From Hyphomonadaceae bacterium (GTDB taxonomy: Bacteria > Pseudomonadota > Alphaproteobacteria > Caulobacterales > Aquidulcibacteraceae), in the NCBI GenBank assembly GCA_009773395.1, contig WRPI01000002.1, forward strand, positions 358,413 through 422,412: DNA of 64,000 bases, in the 5' to 3' direction. The position numbers and the translations under genes are program-made. The notes below the pieces were generated by a model. That model did not search any database. It saw nothing but the letters and a program-made list of their open reading frames with translations, and was not told where the DNA came from. Below are positions 43,518 to 52,199 of this stretch, piece by piece. Each line of letters opens with the position of its first letter. Within the stretch, counting starts at the first letter, position 1.

Positions 43518-44108
43518 TCAGTTGCTTGGTTGCACCAAACTCGGGCCAGCAGTTGCTGCTGGCACAAAATTTACCCCTATTCTTGCGCGCGCCCGTGTGC
43601 CGGGTTGAACTTCCATGTGGCCACCAGTTACGATTAGGCCGACGACGCCACCAGCGACGCCGCCTGCCGCTGTCAAAAATACGGCTGGCCCGGAATTGTC
43701 GCGCGCACTCATATCCATATTAAGGCCTCTAATTGGGATCTGCCGGCCTTCAAATTCCAAATATCGTGCCGCTAAGACAAGTTTTCCTGGCTTGCCGCCC
43801 ATTCCGGGCAAGCCTGCGTCAACAATTTGGCCCTTACCTATAGTGCCTTCGGGTATGACAATGACGTCGTTTAATAAAATGGGTGCAACAAGTCTGAGGT
43901 TGAACATATCATCGCGTTTTGCTGTTCTCGTTGAAATCAAATCCGTTATTTCAACCAATATTGGGGTGCCGCTTGGCACGCCAATTGTAACGCTGGCGGC
44001 TGAGGGGGTAATTGGAGGGTTGACAGGAACTTGCGCTACAGCAGGCGAGAGTAATCCTAAGAAAACACAAAGGGTTGCGGCTGACAATAATATTTCGCGT
44101 GTAACCAA
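43518..44108 (-). CDS. Exported conserved hypothetical protein
   Basis: A 196-residue protein with a signal peptide (ending near AVAQVP). The mature part contains GTPILVEITDLISTRTAKRDDMFNLRLVAPI and VIPEGTIGKGQIVDAGLPGMGGKPGKLVLAARYLEFEG, followed by a glycine-rich hydrophobic segment (AAGGVAGGVVGLIVTGG). The first part resembles the beta-barrel of VirB10/TrbI-like proteins, but only loosely. Translation starts at a TTG, supported by a strong GGAGGT 6 nt upstream. It is probably co-expressed with the DUF2846 gene. Confidence 0.7.
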   Translation of the reverse strand: MVTREILLSAATLCVFLGLLSPAVAQVPVNPPITPSAASVTIGVPSGTPILVEITDLISTRTAKRDDMFNLRLVAPILLNDVIVIPEGTIGKGQIVDAGLPGMGGKPGKLVLAARYLEFEGRQIPIRGLNMDMSARDNSGPAVFLTAAGGVAGGVVGLIVTGGHMEVQPGTRARARIGVNFVPAATAGPSLVQPSN

Positions 44109-44221
44109 AATCTGACCTCCAAAATATTATTACCCTGCTATCCAACTTTGAAATTGGATATGATACTATCAGCGCCAATGGCAAATACAACCCACCTTCA
44201 GTTCTTTTACAATCTGCTTAA

Positions 44222-44545
44222 TTATTCACCGTCCTCAATCAATTTGAACAAAGGCAAAACAAAAGTGGCGTGGTTGGATATTTTCTTTAATTGAGGTCGC
44301 GATATTTTGCCTGCTTTATAATCACCCCAATATTTTGCCAAATGCGCAAAAGTTGCCGGAACCAGCGTTCGCGTTGGCCTGCCTTCAGTTGCAACAAGCT
44401 CAATTTTGAATTCATTGACTTTGATAAGTTCAAATTCGGTATCGAGCCAGCCGCTTGAAAGCGACCAAGTTTTGAATTTGGTTTGGCGCTCAAGCAGGGC
44501 CAGAACTTTGTCCCAAATATTATTGGGGCTGATTTTGCTTTTCAT
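44222..44545 (-). CDS. Hypothetical protein downstream of nadA
   Basis: A 107-residue soluble protein starting MKSKISPNNIWDKVLALLERQTKFKTWSLSSGW. It ends FVLPLFKLIEDGE. The central segment TLVPATFAHLAKYWGDYKAGKISR suggests a small all-alpha domain. I know no family for it. Its start overlaps the nadA stop in an ATGA, so it is translated with nadA. The 44109-44221 gap after it contains a dyad ATCCAA-N8-TTGGAT (44140-44159) upstream of the next gene. Confidence 0.65.
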   Translation of the reverse strand: MKSKISPNNIWDKVLALLERQTKFKTWSLSSGWLDTEFELIKVNEFKIELVATEGRPTRTLVPATFAHLAKYWGDYKAGKISRPQLKKISNHATFVLPLFKLIEDGE

Positions 44546-45660
44546 GAAACCAACTCAAAATCCGCAGGGATTTTATTGCTTACTTTGTAAATATTGGCTG
44601 GCATTTTTGGCAAATTAAGCATGGCATCGACCGATTTTCGAGCCTTTTTAATCATTTCGGGTGGCAGCACAATTTCATGTTTCAAATCGCGCAAACATTC
44701 GTAAATCGCTTTCAAACTGATTTGCTTCATATGGGGGCAGAGGTTGCAGGGGCGAATAAACTCGACATCAGGATTTTGAATTGCGACATTATCCGACATT
44801 GAACATTCGGTGATAAGCACGACTTTTTTTGGCTTTTTGTTTTTCACATAATCAATCATCGCGCCGGTCGAGCCAGTAAAATCACTCGCCCTCACTACAT
44901 CATTCGGGCATTCGGGGTGCGCGAGAACCACCACGCCCGGATATGCTTCGCGGATTTCATCAATATCCTTGCTTTCAAAGCGTTCATGCACTTCGCACGC
45001 ACCTTTCCAGGCAATGATTTTGATATTGGTTTGTGCCGCGACATTGCGCGCCAAATATTCATCGGGGATCATAATAACGCTTTTTACGCCCCATTCTTTG
45101 GCAATATGTTCGACCACTTGCATGGCGTTGGACGAAGTGCAGCAAATGTCACTTTCTGCCTTAACATCGGCGGTGGTGTTGACATAAGTCACTACGGGAA
45201 GCCCGGGGTATTTTTGTTTTATCAGCGCGACATCAGCGCCAGTGATGGACGCGGCGAGCGAGCAACCCGCCTCCAAACTTGGAATAAGCACTGTTTTTTC
45301 GGGGCAGAGGATTTTGGAAGTTTCAGCCATAAAATTCACGCCGCATTGAACAATCACTTGTTGCGGCACTTTTTGTGCCTCGCGAGCCAAAGCCAAACTA
45401 TCGCCGCGAAAATCGGCAATGCAGTTAAAAATATCGGCTGTCATATAATTATGCGCCAAAATCACTGCGTCTTTTTCATGCTTCATGCGGTTTATCGCGG
45501 CAATATATGGCGCATGCGCCACCCATTCATCATAAGGGATAATGTGTTTGACGGCTTCATAAAGCGCATCAGTTTCGGCCTTGACGCCAGCATCCATCAG
45601 CAAAAGCCCCGCGTCAATTTTGCTTTTTGAAGTGTCAATTTCACAAGTTTCGAATTTCAT
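44542..45660 (-). CDS. nadA: Quinolinate synthase
   Basis: A [4Fe-4S] enzyme condensing iminoaspartate and dihydroxyacetone phosphate to quinolinate. The 372-residue protein has MKHEKDAVILAHNYMTADIFNCIADFRGDSLALAREA, VNFMAETSKILCPEKTVLIPSLEAGCSLA and VLAHPECPNDVVRASDFTGSTGAMIDYV, and CNLCPHMKQ near the C-terminus. Cluster cysteines are visible in CPEK, HPECP and NLCPHM. The start overlaps a 49-codon mini-ORF. With nadB and nadC downstream it supplies NAD de novo. Confidence 0.97.
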   Translation of the reverse strand: MKFETCEIDTSKSKIDAGLLLMDAGVKAETDALYEAVKHIIPYDEWVAHAPYIAAINRMKHEKDAVILAHNYMTADIFNCIADFRGDSLALAREAQKVPQQVIVQCGVNFMAETSKILCPEKTVLIPSLEAGCSLAASITGADVALIKQKYPGLPVVTYVNTTADVKAESDICCTSSNAMQVVEHIAKEWGVKSVIMIPDEYLARNVAAQTNIKIIAWKGACEVHERFESKDIDEIREAYPGVVVLAHPECPNDVVRASDFTGSTGAMIDYVKNKKPKKVVLITECSMSDNVAIQNPDVEFIRPCNLCPHMKQISLKAIYECLRDLKHEIVLPPEMIKKARKSVDAMLNLPKMPANIYKVSNKIPADFELVS

Positions 45661-45806
45661 TTTATTTCCTTTTGGAGAGGTCTTGGCTTTTTCGGTATCT
45701 TAACCGCAACGCCTTGAAAAGCCAATTGTTCGGGTGCTGGAAGAAAATCATTTACAATTTCAACTGTGCCAATTGGCTCGCCGCTATATTTTATTTTCCG
45801 TTTCAT
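45657..45806 (-). CDS. Mini-protein resembling the N-terminus of a CopG-type antitoxin
   Basis: A 49-residue ORF, too short for many gene callers, that reads MKRKIKYSGEPIGTVEIVND and then FLPAPEQLAFQGVAVKIPKK. The first 30 residues resemble, from memory, small CopG-family antitoxins that start MKxxIxYxDEPxGxxxxVxDFLPxPExLxF. The ribbon-helix-helix part expected after that is missing. A GGAGAG Shine-Dalgarno precedes the ATG, and its TGA overlaps the nadA ATG, so it is probably translated and coupled to nadA. It could be a decayed antitoxin or a short protein in its own right. Confidence 0.55.
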   Translation of the reverse strand: MKRKIKYSGEPIGTVEIVNDFLPAPEQLAFQGVAVKIPKKPRPLQKEIK

Positions 45807-45822
45807 AATTTTCTCTCCGTTT

Positions 45823-46398
45823 TCAACCTTTCACAACCCCATCATACTCTCTCAACAACCCGTCAAACCTCTCCACCATCTCAACTTGTGCCAAATTTGG
45901 TGGCAAAGGGGCGATTTCAATTTCCAACCCCTCTGGCGGTTTTACAAACAGCGCATTGGCTTCGGTGACGCTAAAACCCGCTATTTGCGTGGCTTCAAAC
46001 CATGCGCAAATTCTGTCGGCTTTTTTAATTAGCTTTTTTAAGGGCGCTGGGGTTTTGGCGGGCAGGCCGAAACGAATATGAATTGCGCGTTCCAATTTAT
46101 CCTCAAAAACCCGATAATCAACGCCCAAAGCATTTTTGAACGGGCTAATCATATCGCCAATCACAAATTCAGGCGCATCATGCAAAAGCGCCATCATGCG
46201 TTCTTGGGCGCTTAAATTGGGTTTCAAAAACCCACAAATTTGTTCGACAACCAAACTATGCTGCGCCACCGAAAACGCAAAATCGCCCGTTGTCTGGCCA
46301 TTCCAACGCGCCACGCGGGCAAGGCCATGGGCTATGTCTTCAATTTCAATATCCAAAGGCGAGGGGTCAATCAAATCGAGCCGCCGCCCCGATAGCAT
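45823..46398 (-). CDS. HD-domain hydrolase (YfbR-like phosphohydrolase)
   Basis: A 191-residue HD-domain protein of the type that removes phosphate from deoxynucleoside monophosphates. Metal-binding HD elements are visible: AFSVAQHSLVVEQICGF and MALLHDAPEFVIGDMISPFK, and ADRICAWFEATQ later. The frame is open far upstream, but the ATG at 46398 gives the usual family N-terminus (LDLIDPSPLDIEIEDIAHGLARVARWNGQT). It is divergent from the UspA gene across about 200 nt, which must hold both promoters. Confidence 0.85.
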   Translation of the reverse strand: MLSGRRLDLIDPSPLDIEIEDIAHGLARVARWNGQTTGDFAFSVAQHSLVVEQICGFLKPNLSAQERMMALLHDAPEFVIGDMISPFKNALGVDYRVFEDKLERAIHIRFGLPAKTPAPLKKLIKKADRICAWFEATQIAGFSVTEANALFVKPPEGLEIEIAPLPPNLAQVEMVERFDGLLREYDGVVKG

Positions 46399-46595
46399 TC
46401 TTTGCCACGCCCGATTTTGGCCGTTTGTTTTACTATTTTTAAGAACGGCCCTTGCCAAATTATCACTCCAAACTGCCTGTGCGACCAATTGTCCGCCGAG
46501 CGAATGCTCACTTGTATTACTCTTATTATGCGCCCAAATATAATAAAGCAACGAGCGCACAGGTTCGGTTTGTGGATGATTTGTTGGAGGTTCAT

Positions 46596-47423
46596 ATGGC
46601 ATATAGCGAACTTTTAGTCCCGATAAGCGGTGGCTCTGATGATGCCAATATTTTGGCACGCGCCAAAAAGCTTTTCGACCATTACAAAATCCCAACCACT
46701 TTGGTGTATTTTGAGCCTGACCCCAAGGATATGATGCTTTGGCCCGCCGATGGTATGGCGTCCGCCATGAGTTCGACTTTGGTAGATACGCTCATTTCCA
46801 CTTCCGCCGAAATATGGGAAAAAATAAGTGCAGAATCCAAAGCTTTGCCCGAATTTGCCCTTGAAAAAATCATTGGCGCGGCGGATTTATTGCTCGAAGA
46901 ACGCGCCAATTTATGTGATTTAATCGTGGTAAGCGATGTGGCAGCAGCCGGCAAAAGCACAGTTTCATCGGCATTTGAAGAAGCCTTAATGCACGGTCAT
47001 GTCCCCGCGCTTGTGCTGCACGATAGGGCAAGTTTCGTGATGGATAATATAATAATTGCTTGGGACGGTTCGGCCCAAGCTGCGCGCGCACTCAAAGCCG
47101 CAAATTATTTCATTGAAAAAGCAAAATCAGTCACGATTTTGCAAATCCAAGAAAAAGATATTGCTTCAAGCAATTTAATGCATGATTCCCAAAAATTGGC
47201 GGCTTGGCTTGGCAAAAAAGGCGTAAGGGCAAAAGTGCAAATTGAAGCTTGCAAAGACAAATCGGTGGGCGCGACTATAATTGAAGTTGCAACCTTGGCC
47301 AATGCTGATTTATTGGTCGCTGGGGCGTATGGTCATTCCCGCGCGCGCGAATTTGTTTTTGGCGGGGTCACAAAAAACTATCTGAAAAATGCGCAAGGGC
47401 CGCACTTGCTAATTTCCCACTGA
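46596..47423 (+). CDS. Universal stress protein, tandem UspA type
   Basis: A 275-residue cytoplasmic stress protein with two Usp-like halves. The second is clearer: DNIIIAWDGSAQAARALKAANYFI and LLVAGAYGHSRAREFVFGGVTKNYL. That last segment is the ATP-binding G2xG9xGS-type loop of the family, here with a divergent end. The first half (LLVPISGGSDDANILARAKKLFDHY) lacks the loop. A GGAGG Shine-Dalgarno fixes the ATG at 46596; the frame is open 48 codons further upstream without support. Confidence 0.88.
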   Translation: MAYSELLVPISGGSDDANILARAKKLFDHYKIPTTLVYFEPDPKDMMLWPADGMASAMSSTLVDTLISTSAEIWEKISAESKALPEFALEKIIGAADLLLEERANLCDLIVVSDVAAAGKSTVSSAFEEALMHGHVPALVLHDRASFVMDNIIIAWDGSAQAARALKAANYFIEKAKSVTILQIQEKDIASSNLMHDSQKLAAWLGKKGVRAKVQIEACKDKSVGATIIEVATLANADLLVAGAYGHSRAREFVFGGVTKNYLKNAQGPHLLISH

Positions 47424-47458
47424 AACTATAGAAATCAACAATAACTGAAAGGTCAATA

Positions 47459-47824
47459 ATGTCTGCTTTAACACGCGTTGTGCTTCAACTTAGCCGTAAC
47501 CCTGGTTTCCCCGACGGTGATATGTACCAAGGATATGTTATTACTGCGCCGCTTGGCGCGGACGGCAAGCTAAATGTTGATTTGTGGAAAAATCATAAAA
47601 AACAATGCATTGTTGTGCGATATGGCAATCACGATGAAGATAAAGCTGACGGCATTTTGGACCACCGCGGCGATAAATGGTTTTTCACTTATGATGAAGT
47701 CCGCGAAGGCCCCGATGAAGACGTGTATCACCTTGGTGACCACCGGCTGTGGGTTGGCGATTATGTGACAATTGCCGATAGAGACGGTGAGTCTTTGATT
47801 TATGTAGTGTCGGAAACGAATTAG
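47459..47824 (+). CDS. Conserved hypothetical protein
   Basis: A 121-residue acidic, soluble protein: VVLQLSRNPGFPDGDMYQGYVITAPLGADGKLNVDLW, then WFFTYDEVREGPDEDVYHLGDHRLWVGDYVTIADRDGE. The pattern is that of small conserved alphaproteobacterial proteins with no assigned function. It starts 35 nt after the UspA gene and is probably in the same transcript. A palindromic element follows its stop. Confidence 0.72.
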   Translation: MSALTRVVLQLSRNPGFPDGDMYQGYVITAPLGADGKLNVDLWKNHKKQCIVVRYGNHDEDKADGILDHRGDKWFFTYDEVREGPDEDVYHLGDHRLWVGDYVTIADRDGESLIYVVSETN

Positions 47825-47866
47825 GTTTTTTGTGTCCTTCCCTTGGGGTGGCACTTAAGTTATGTC

Positions 47867-48008
47867 CTTCCCTTGAGGGAAGGTGGGTTTTTTGCAACGC
47901 AAAAAAGTCGGAAGGGTGGACGGTGCCGCGATAACTGAGATTGCCGCTCGCCCAACCGTTTTCACCCTTCAGACGCGCATTCGCGCGCCAGCTTCCCTCG
48001 AGGGAAGC
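47867..48008. repeat. Palindromic element flanked by CTTCCCT-AGGGAAG arms
   Basis: CTTCCCTTGAGGGAAG (47867-47882) and GCTTCCCTCGAGGGAAGC (47991-48008) are near-identical palindromes at the ends. GGAAGGGTG and CACCCTTC form an inner stem. It fills the gap between the hypothetical gene and the flavoprotein gene and would fold into a long hairpin. Confidence 0.65.
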
Positions 48009-48019
48009 ACTTTCAGCAA

Positions 48020-49219
48020 CTAAACGGCCTGCGCACATGCATATCCGCTGGCCCAGGCCCAGGCGAAATTATAGCCGCCGAGCCAGCCAGTAACGTCAAC
48101 TGCCTCGCCAATGAAATAAAGGCCGCTTACCGCTTTGCACTCCAAAGTTTTTTGGTTCAGTGCATTGGTATCAATGCCGCCTTTGGTGACTTCGGCTTTG
48201 AAATAGCCTTCATCGCCAGCGGGGGTTATGGCATAATTGTTCAATAGTTTGGCGAATTTGATAAGGTCGGCATTTTTTATGCTTTGCAAAGGCAAATCTA
48301 AATTATGTGATACCGCAAGAGTTTTGGCGAGTTTTTGCGGTAAAATTCGCGCCAATGCTTGTGATAAAATTTGATTTGGCCGCATGGCTTTCGTTTTTAG
48401 CAAATCTTCTTCGAAATTCTTACCCGCGCCAAAATCAATGATTATTTCTTGCCCCGGTTCGTAATAATTTGAAATTTGTAAAATCGCGGGGCCAGAGAGC
48501 CCTTTGTGGGTGAATAAAAGTGCCTCGTGGAATGCGCGGTTCTTATAGCTTAAAACTACATCCACCGCCGTGCCCGCCAGTGATTTCATCCAATCATATT
48601 TTGTGCCAGTGAAAATGAACGGAACTAAGCCTGCGCTGGTGGCAGTAACAGGCACATTAAATTGCTTGGCCACTTCATACGCAAAGCCCGTCGCCCCCAT
48701 TTTGGGAATGCTTTTGCCGCCCGTGGCAACCACAAGTTTTGGTGCGTGATAAGTCAAATTGCCGGCATCAACTTCAAAACCATCATTTTGCCTTATGGCA
48801 ATAACTTCAGTTTCGGTGCGGATATTTACTTTGCCTTTAGCGCAAATATCCAAAAGCATATCGAGAATTAGTTTTGCCCCGCCAGTCTGGTCAACGAATA
48901 ATTGACCTAGCGTTTTCTCAATGAAGGGAATCCCATAGCTCTCCACCAATTTAATGAATTCGCTGGTGGGATATTGGCTAAGCGCCGAGCGGGCGAAATG
49001 TGGGTTTTGCGATACGAAATTTTCCGCCGACACTTTCAAATTCGTGAAATTGCAACGCCCACCGCCCGAAATCAAAATTTTCGCGCCGACTTTGGTATTG
49101 TGTTCTAGCAGCAGAACTTTCTTTCCACGCAATCCCGCTTGGCCCGCGCAAAATAGGCCTGCCGCGCCGCCACCGATAATTATGACATCATACTTGGTCT
49201 GGATTGATAAAATCGACAT
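48020..49219 (-). CDS. BaiN/HI0933-like flavoprotein
   Basis: A 399-residue NAD(P)/FAD-dependent oxidoreductase of the HI0933 family. The dinucleotide-binding motif is DVIIIGGGAAGLFCAGQAGLRGKKVLLLEHN. The family signature KILISGGGRCNFTN follows, and the C-terminus has GLYFIGEAVDVTGWLGGYNFAWAWASGYACA. One gut member, BaiN, reduces bile acids, but most members have unknown substrates. The start at 49219 is preferred; an in-frame start 13 codons upstream adds polar residues. Confidence 0.9.
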   Translation of the reverse strand: MSILSIQTKYDVIIIGGGAAGLFCAGQAGLRGKKVLLLEHNTKVGAKILISGGGRCNFTNLKVSAENFVSQNPHFARSALSQYPTSEFIKLVESYGIPFIEKTLGQLFVDQTGGAKLILDMLLDICAKGKVNIRTETEVIAIRQNDGFEVDAGNLTYHAPKLVVATGGKSIPKMGATGFAYEVAKQFNVPVTATSAGLVPFIFTGTKYDWMKSLAGTAVDVVLSYKNRAFHEALLFTHKGLSGPAILQISNYYEPGQEIIIDFGAGKNFEEDLLKTKAMRPNQILSQALARILPQKLAKTLAVSHNLDLPLQSIKNADLIKFAKLLNNYAITPAGDEGYFKAEVTKGGIDTNALNQKTLECKAVSGLYFIGEAVDVTGWLGGYNFAWAWASGYACAQAV

Positions 49220-49312
49220 GCGCTTCCTGTTGCTACGATTTGTCGCGGAAATAGACATCTAGATTTGGTCTTTATGCGGTATAAATATAGGTCAAACAAC
49301 GATATTTTAGGG

Positions 49313-50470
49313 ATGAATATATTGAAAAAACCGATAACGACCAAGGCAAGAATTAAGACAACCAACAAAAACAAATTAACATTAGTGCCAAAAATTGCCG
49401 CGTTTGCGCCTTTTGTGCCAGAAGCGCAGACCAAACAAGTCAAAGACGCAGTTGAAACTTCATCGGTTATGCAAAGTGTGGAAGCCGCGCGTGATGCGCA
49501 AAATGCAGCAGCGCAAGATATTTTGGAGCATACTGAGCCTGAACCAAAAACCCCCACTGAAGCGTTGGTCGCAATTGAGGCAATATTGGCAGGTGCATCG
49601 CCCGATGATGCTGCGGCTTTGCGCTCAAGCCTTTTGAAATGGCACAAAATTGGTGGCGCATTGCCAAAATCCCAAGATGATGAATTGGTCGATGATTGGC
49701 GCAATGCGGTTTACCCCTATAAAAATCGCATGTTGCGCAAAAATTACGAAAAGCAAAAATATGAATTGCAAGTCGAGCTTTTGAAATTACAGGCCTGGGT
49801 TAAAGAAAGCGGACAACGGGTTGTAATTGTGTTTGAAGGTCGCGATGCTGCGGGTAAAGGCGGCGCGATAAAGCGCTTCATGGAGCATCTTAATCCACGT
49901 GGCGCAAGGGTAATTGCGCTGGAAAAACCTTCAGTGCAGGAAAAAGGCCAATGGTATTTCCAACGCTATATCAGCCACTTACCAACCGAAGGTGAAATCG
50001 TGCTAATGGATCGCTCGTGGTATAATCGGGCAGGGGTCGAGCGGGTAATGGGTTTTTGCAATGAAGCCGAATATCGTGAATTTATGCGCCAAGCCCCGGA
50101 AATGGAACGCCAATTGGTGCATTCTGGCATTCATATATTCAAATTTTGGTTTTCGGTCAGCCGTGGAGAGCAAAAACGCCGCTTTAAGGAACGTGAACTG
50201 CACCCACTTAAACAATGGAAACTAAGCCCAATTGATTTGGCTTCATTAGAAAAATGGGAAGAATATTCCAAAGCCAAGGAATCGATGTTTTACCATACAG
50301 ATACGTCTGAATGCCCTTGGGTGGTAATAAAATCCGATTGCAAAAAACGCGCGCGCCTTAATGCCATGCGTTATGTTTTGAACAAATTGGATTACACAGG
50401 CAAAGAAATATCAAATATTGGATTTGTGGATCCACTGATAGTGGGCCGAGCGAGCGTGAATTTTGGGTAG
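49313..50470 (+). CDS. ppk2: Polyphosphate kinase 2
   Basis: This enzyme transfers phosphate between polyphosphate and nucleotides. The 385-residue protein has the PPK2 Walker A GRDAAGKGG (176-184), Walker B LMDRSWYNRAGVERVMGF, the lid segment FSVSRGEQKRRFKERELHPLKQWKLSPID, and DTSECPWVVIKSDCKKRARLNAMRYVL. The core is preceded by an alanine- and charge-rich extension of about 125 residues, so it is longer than a minimal class I PPK2. The ATG at 49313 with AGGG just upstream is chosen over 49265. Confidence 0.94.
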   Translation: MNILKKPITTKARIKTTNKNKLTLVPKIAAFAPFVPEAQTKQVKDAVETSSVMQSVEAARDAQNAAAQDILEHTEPEPKTPTEALVAIEAILAGASPDDAAALRSSLLKWHKIGGALPKSQDDELVDDWRNAVYPYKNRMLRKNYEKQKYELQVELLKLQAWVKESGQRVVIVFEGRDAAGKGGAIKRFMEHLNPRGARVIALEKPSVQEKGQWYFQRYISHLPTEGEIVLMDRSWYNRAGVERVMGFCNEAEYREFMRQAPEMERQLVHSGIHIFKFWFSVSRGEQKRRFKERELHPLKQWKLSPIDLASLEKWEEYSKAKESMFYHTDTSECPWVVIKSDCKKRARLNAMRYVLNKLDYTGKEISNIGFVDPLIVGRASVNFG

Positions 50471-50514
50471 CTATCAAAAATTTGACAATTGAAAACTAGC
50501 CAATCGGGTTTTCC

Positions 50515-50543
50515 TTGACGGCAATAAAATAAACTCTTAGGCT
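50515..50543 (+). promoter_or_regulatory. Predicted promoter of the 514-residue lipoprotein gene
   Basis: TTGACG (50515-50520) and TAGGCT (50538-50543) have an exact 17-nt spacer. The ATG of the lipoprotein gene follows 45 nt later. Confidence 0.5.
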
Positions 50544-50588
50544 TTGGGCTTACTCAAAATCGGTGGCACTGCGCCTATTAGTTGGACA

Positions 50589-52133
50589 ATGAAAAAACTA
50601 GCTCATATCATTCTGTTAGCAACAGGAATCCTCGCGCTATTATCCTGCGGTGGTATCGCCAATGAAAAGGATTCCGCTAGATCCCCAGTAGTCGAGGCCA
50701 GTGGTTCACCGCAATATCTAGTATTCCAGATATTTACGGCGGGCGCAGGTTTCAGCGACGTGCCGGATCGCAACATACTAACCAATCCGCCGACTTACAG
50801 AAAAATCGCGCAAGATGTGCAGGGCATAATAGATGCTGTTGGCGAAAGGGGCGACGCGAACCACGTCCTCGGATTTGCAATCGGGCCACTTGCGCTCGAC
50901 TATACGAGAAACCAGAATGGTGACAATACAGAGCACAAATTACGCAGCCTAATCCAAGACTCATTCGATGTTGCAATCGCAAAGAACGTAGCTGTTGTAT
51001 TTCATATTGACGACTCGAAATTCTGGCGAACCCGTGACGATATTTGGAGCGATAGGAACAACATTGAGTGGACCGACCCAGATGGCACTGCCAATACTGG
51101 TCAGTACCTAAATTGGGGAAGCCCTTGGAAACTGGCGCCGCAAGCCTGTTTCAACAGTCCTGCTGTGGTAGCCGAGGCTAGGCGAGTTGCTACTGACGTC
51201 ATCGGCAAAGAAATCCGTCTCGGTATAGACAAACTGCGTGCAGGGAACCGTGAACATCTTTTCGGTGGTGTCATCATTGGCTGGGAAACAGCGATTGGCA
51301 AAGATTACGAAACCCGCAAGCCACTCGGCTATTGCGCTTTAAGCAACTTAGGTGAAGAATTCAGCAATTCCAATTCACCGCGTGACCAAGCCGAGAAAGA
51401 TAGGAAGCTTGAGCAAGTCGTGGCTAACTGGATTACCACATGGTCGGAAGCAATCGTGGCATCAGGAGTGCCGCGCACTAAGATTTATTCCCATATCGCA
51501 TTTTCCCCGCGAGTGGTATTCGACGCCGAAGCTGCTTCATTCGCCGAAAAAGCACCTAGCTACTCCGAGCATGTTTTATGGACACCGCCGTCGGTAGCTT
51601 TCGGCGACGGCCATTATCCGGGGTTTACTACTTACCCTGATGACGGGATTTTGGGCCAGATTTATGCCGAGCTTAGCGCGCGCGGGAATCCACCATGGGC
51701 CTCATCGGAAGGCGCCAATGTGCGCATACACGATGGCCCGCCGCAAAAATCTGCGCAGTCAATGGAGACTTATCTTGCGCGCTTGTTCAACCATGGTGCT
51801 GTAATTACTAATTTATTTGGCTGGGGGATCGGCGATCCTAATAACCCTTTTCGCGGCTCCACAGAGGATGCTGCATCCATTCGGGCATATCGCAAATTCC
51901 TGCGCGGCGAACCGCTCATTGAACAAGCGGTTTCCGAAAGCACAGACCGCAGCAGGCAGGCTCTGCGCCAACGCATCCAAGCGCTTCCAGCCAAGATTCG
52001 AGTCTATGCTCAAGCTGGTGGTGACATGCAAAGGGTCGAACCTAAGATAAAAGAAATGGAGAGGTTCCTCGACAATGGCGATTTGGTGAATGTCGAGCGC
52101 GTGCTGAACGAAATTTTGGCAATCGTTGAATAG
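50589..52133 (+). CDS. Large predicted lipoprotein, unknown function, atypical composition
   Basis: A 514-residue protein with lipobox LLSC near residue 20. It contains repeated aromatic and acidic motifs (FHIDDSKFWRTRDDIWSDRNNIEWTDPDG, FGGVIIGWETAIGKDYETR, EHVLWTPPSVAFGDGHYPGF). These, with its size, suggest a TIM-barrel-like glycoside hydrolase fold, but I cannot name a family or the catalytic residues. The last 70 residues are helical and charged. It has more varied codons and more C/G-ending codons than its neighbours, which suggests transfer. It appears to have its own promoter. Confidence 0.65.
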   Translation: MKKLAHIILLATGILALLSCGGIANEKDSARSPVVEASGSPQYLVFQIFTAGAGFSDVPDRNILTNPPTYRKIAQDVQGIIDAVGERGDANHVLGFAIGPLALDYTRNQNGDNTEHKLRSLIQDSFDVAIAKNVAVVFHIDDSKFWRTRDDIWSDRNNIEWTDPDGTANTGQYLNWGSPWKLAPQACFNSPAVVAEARRVATDVIGKEIRLGIDKLRAGNREHLFGGVIIGWETAIGKDYETRKPLGYCALSNLGEEFSNSNSPRDQAEKDRKLEQVVANWITTWSEAIVASGVPRTKIYSHIAFSPRVVFDAEAASFAEKAPSYSEHVLWTPPSVAFGDGHYPGFTTYPDDGILGQIYAELSARGNPPWASSEGANVRIHDGPPQKSAQSMETYLARLFNHGAVITNLFGWGIGDPNNPFRGSTEDAASIRAYRKFLRGEPLIEQAVSESTDRSRQALRQRIQALPAKIRVYAQAGGDMQRVEPKIKEMERFLDNGDLVNVERVLNEILAIVE

Positions 52134-52199
52134 ATGCCCGCGCCAGTGCGGACATTTGGCTAGTTTTCACTTGGGTCAAATTGTGATAGAATCACGCCC

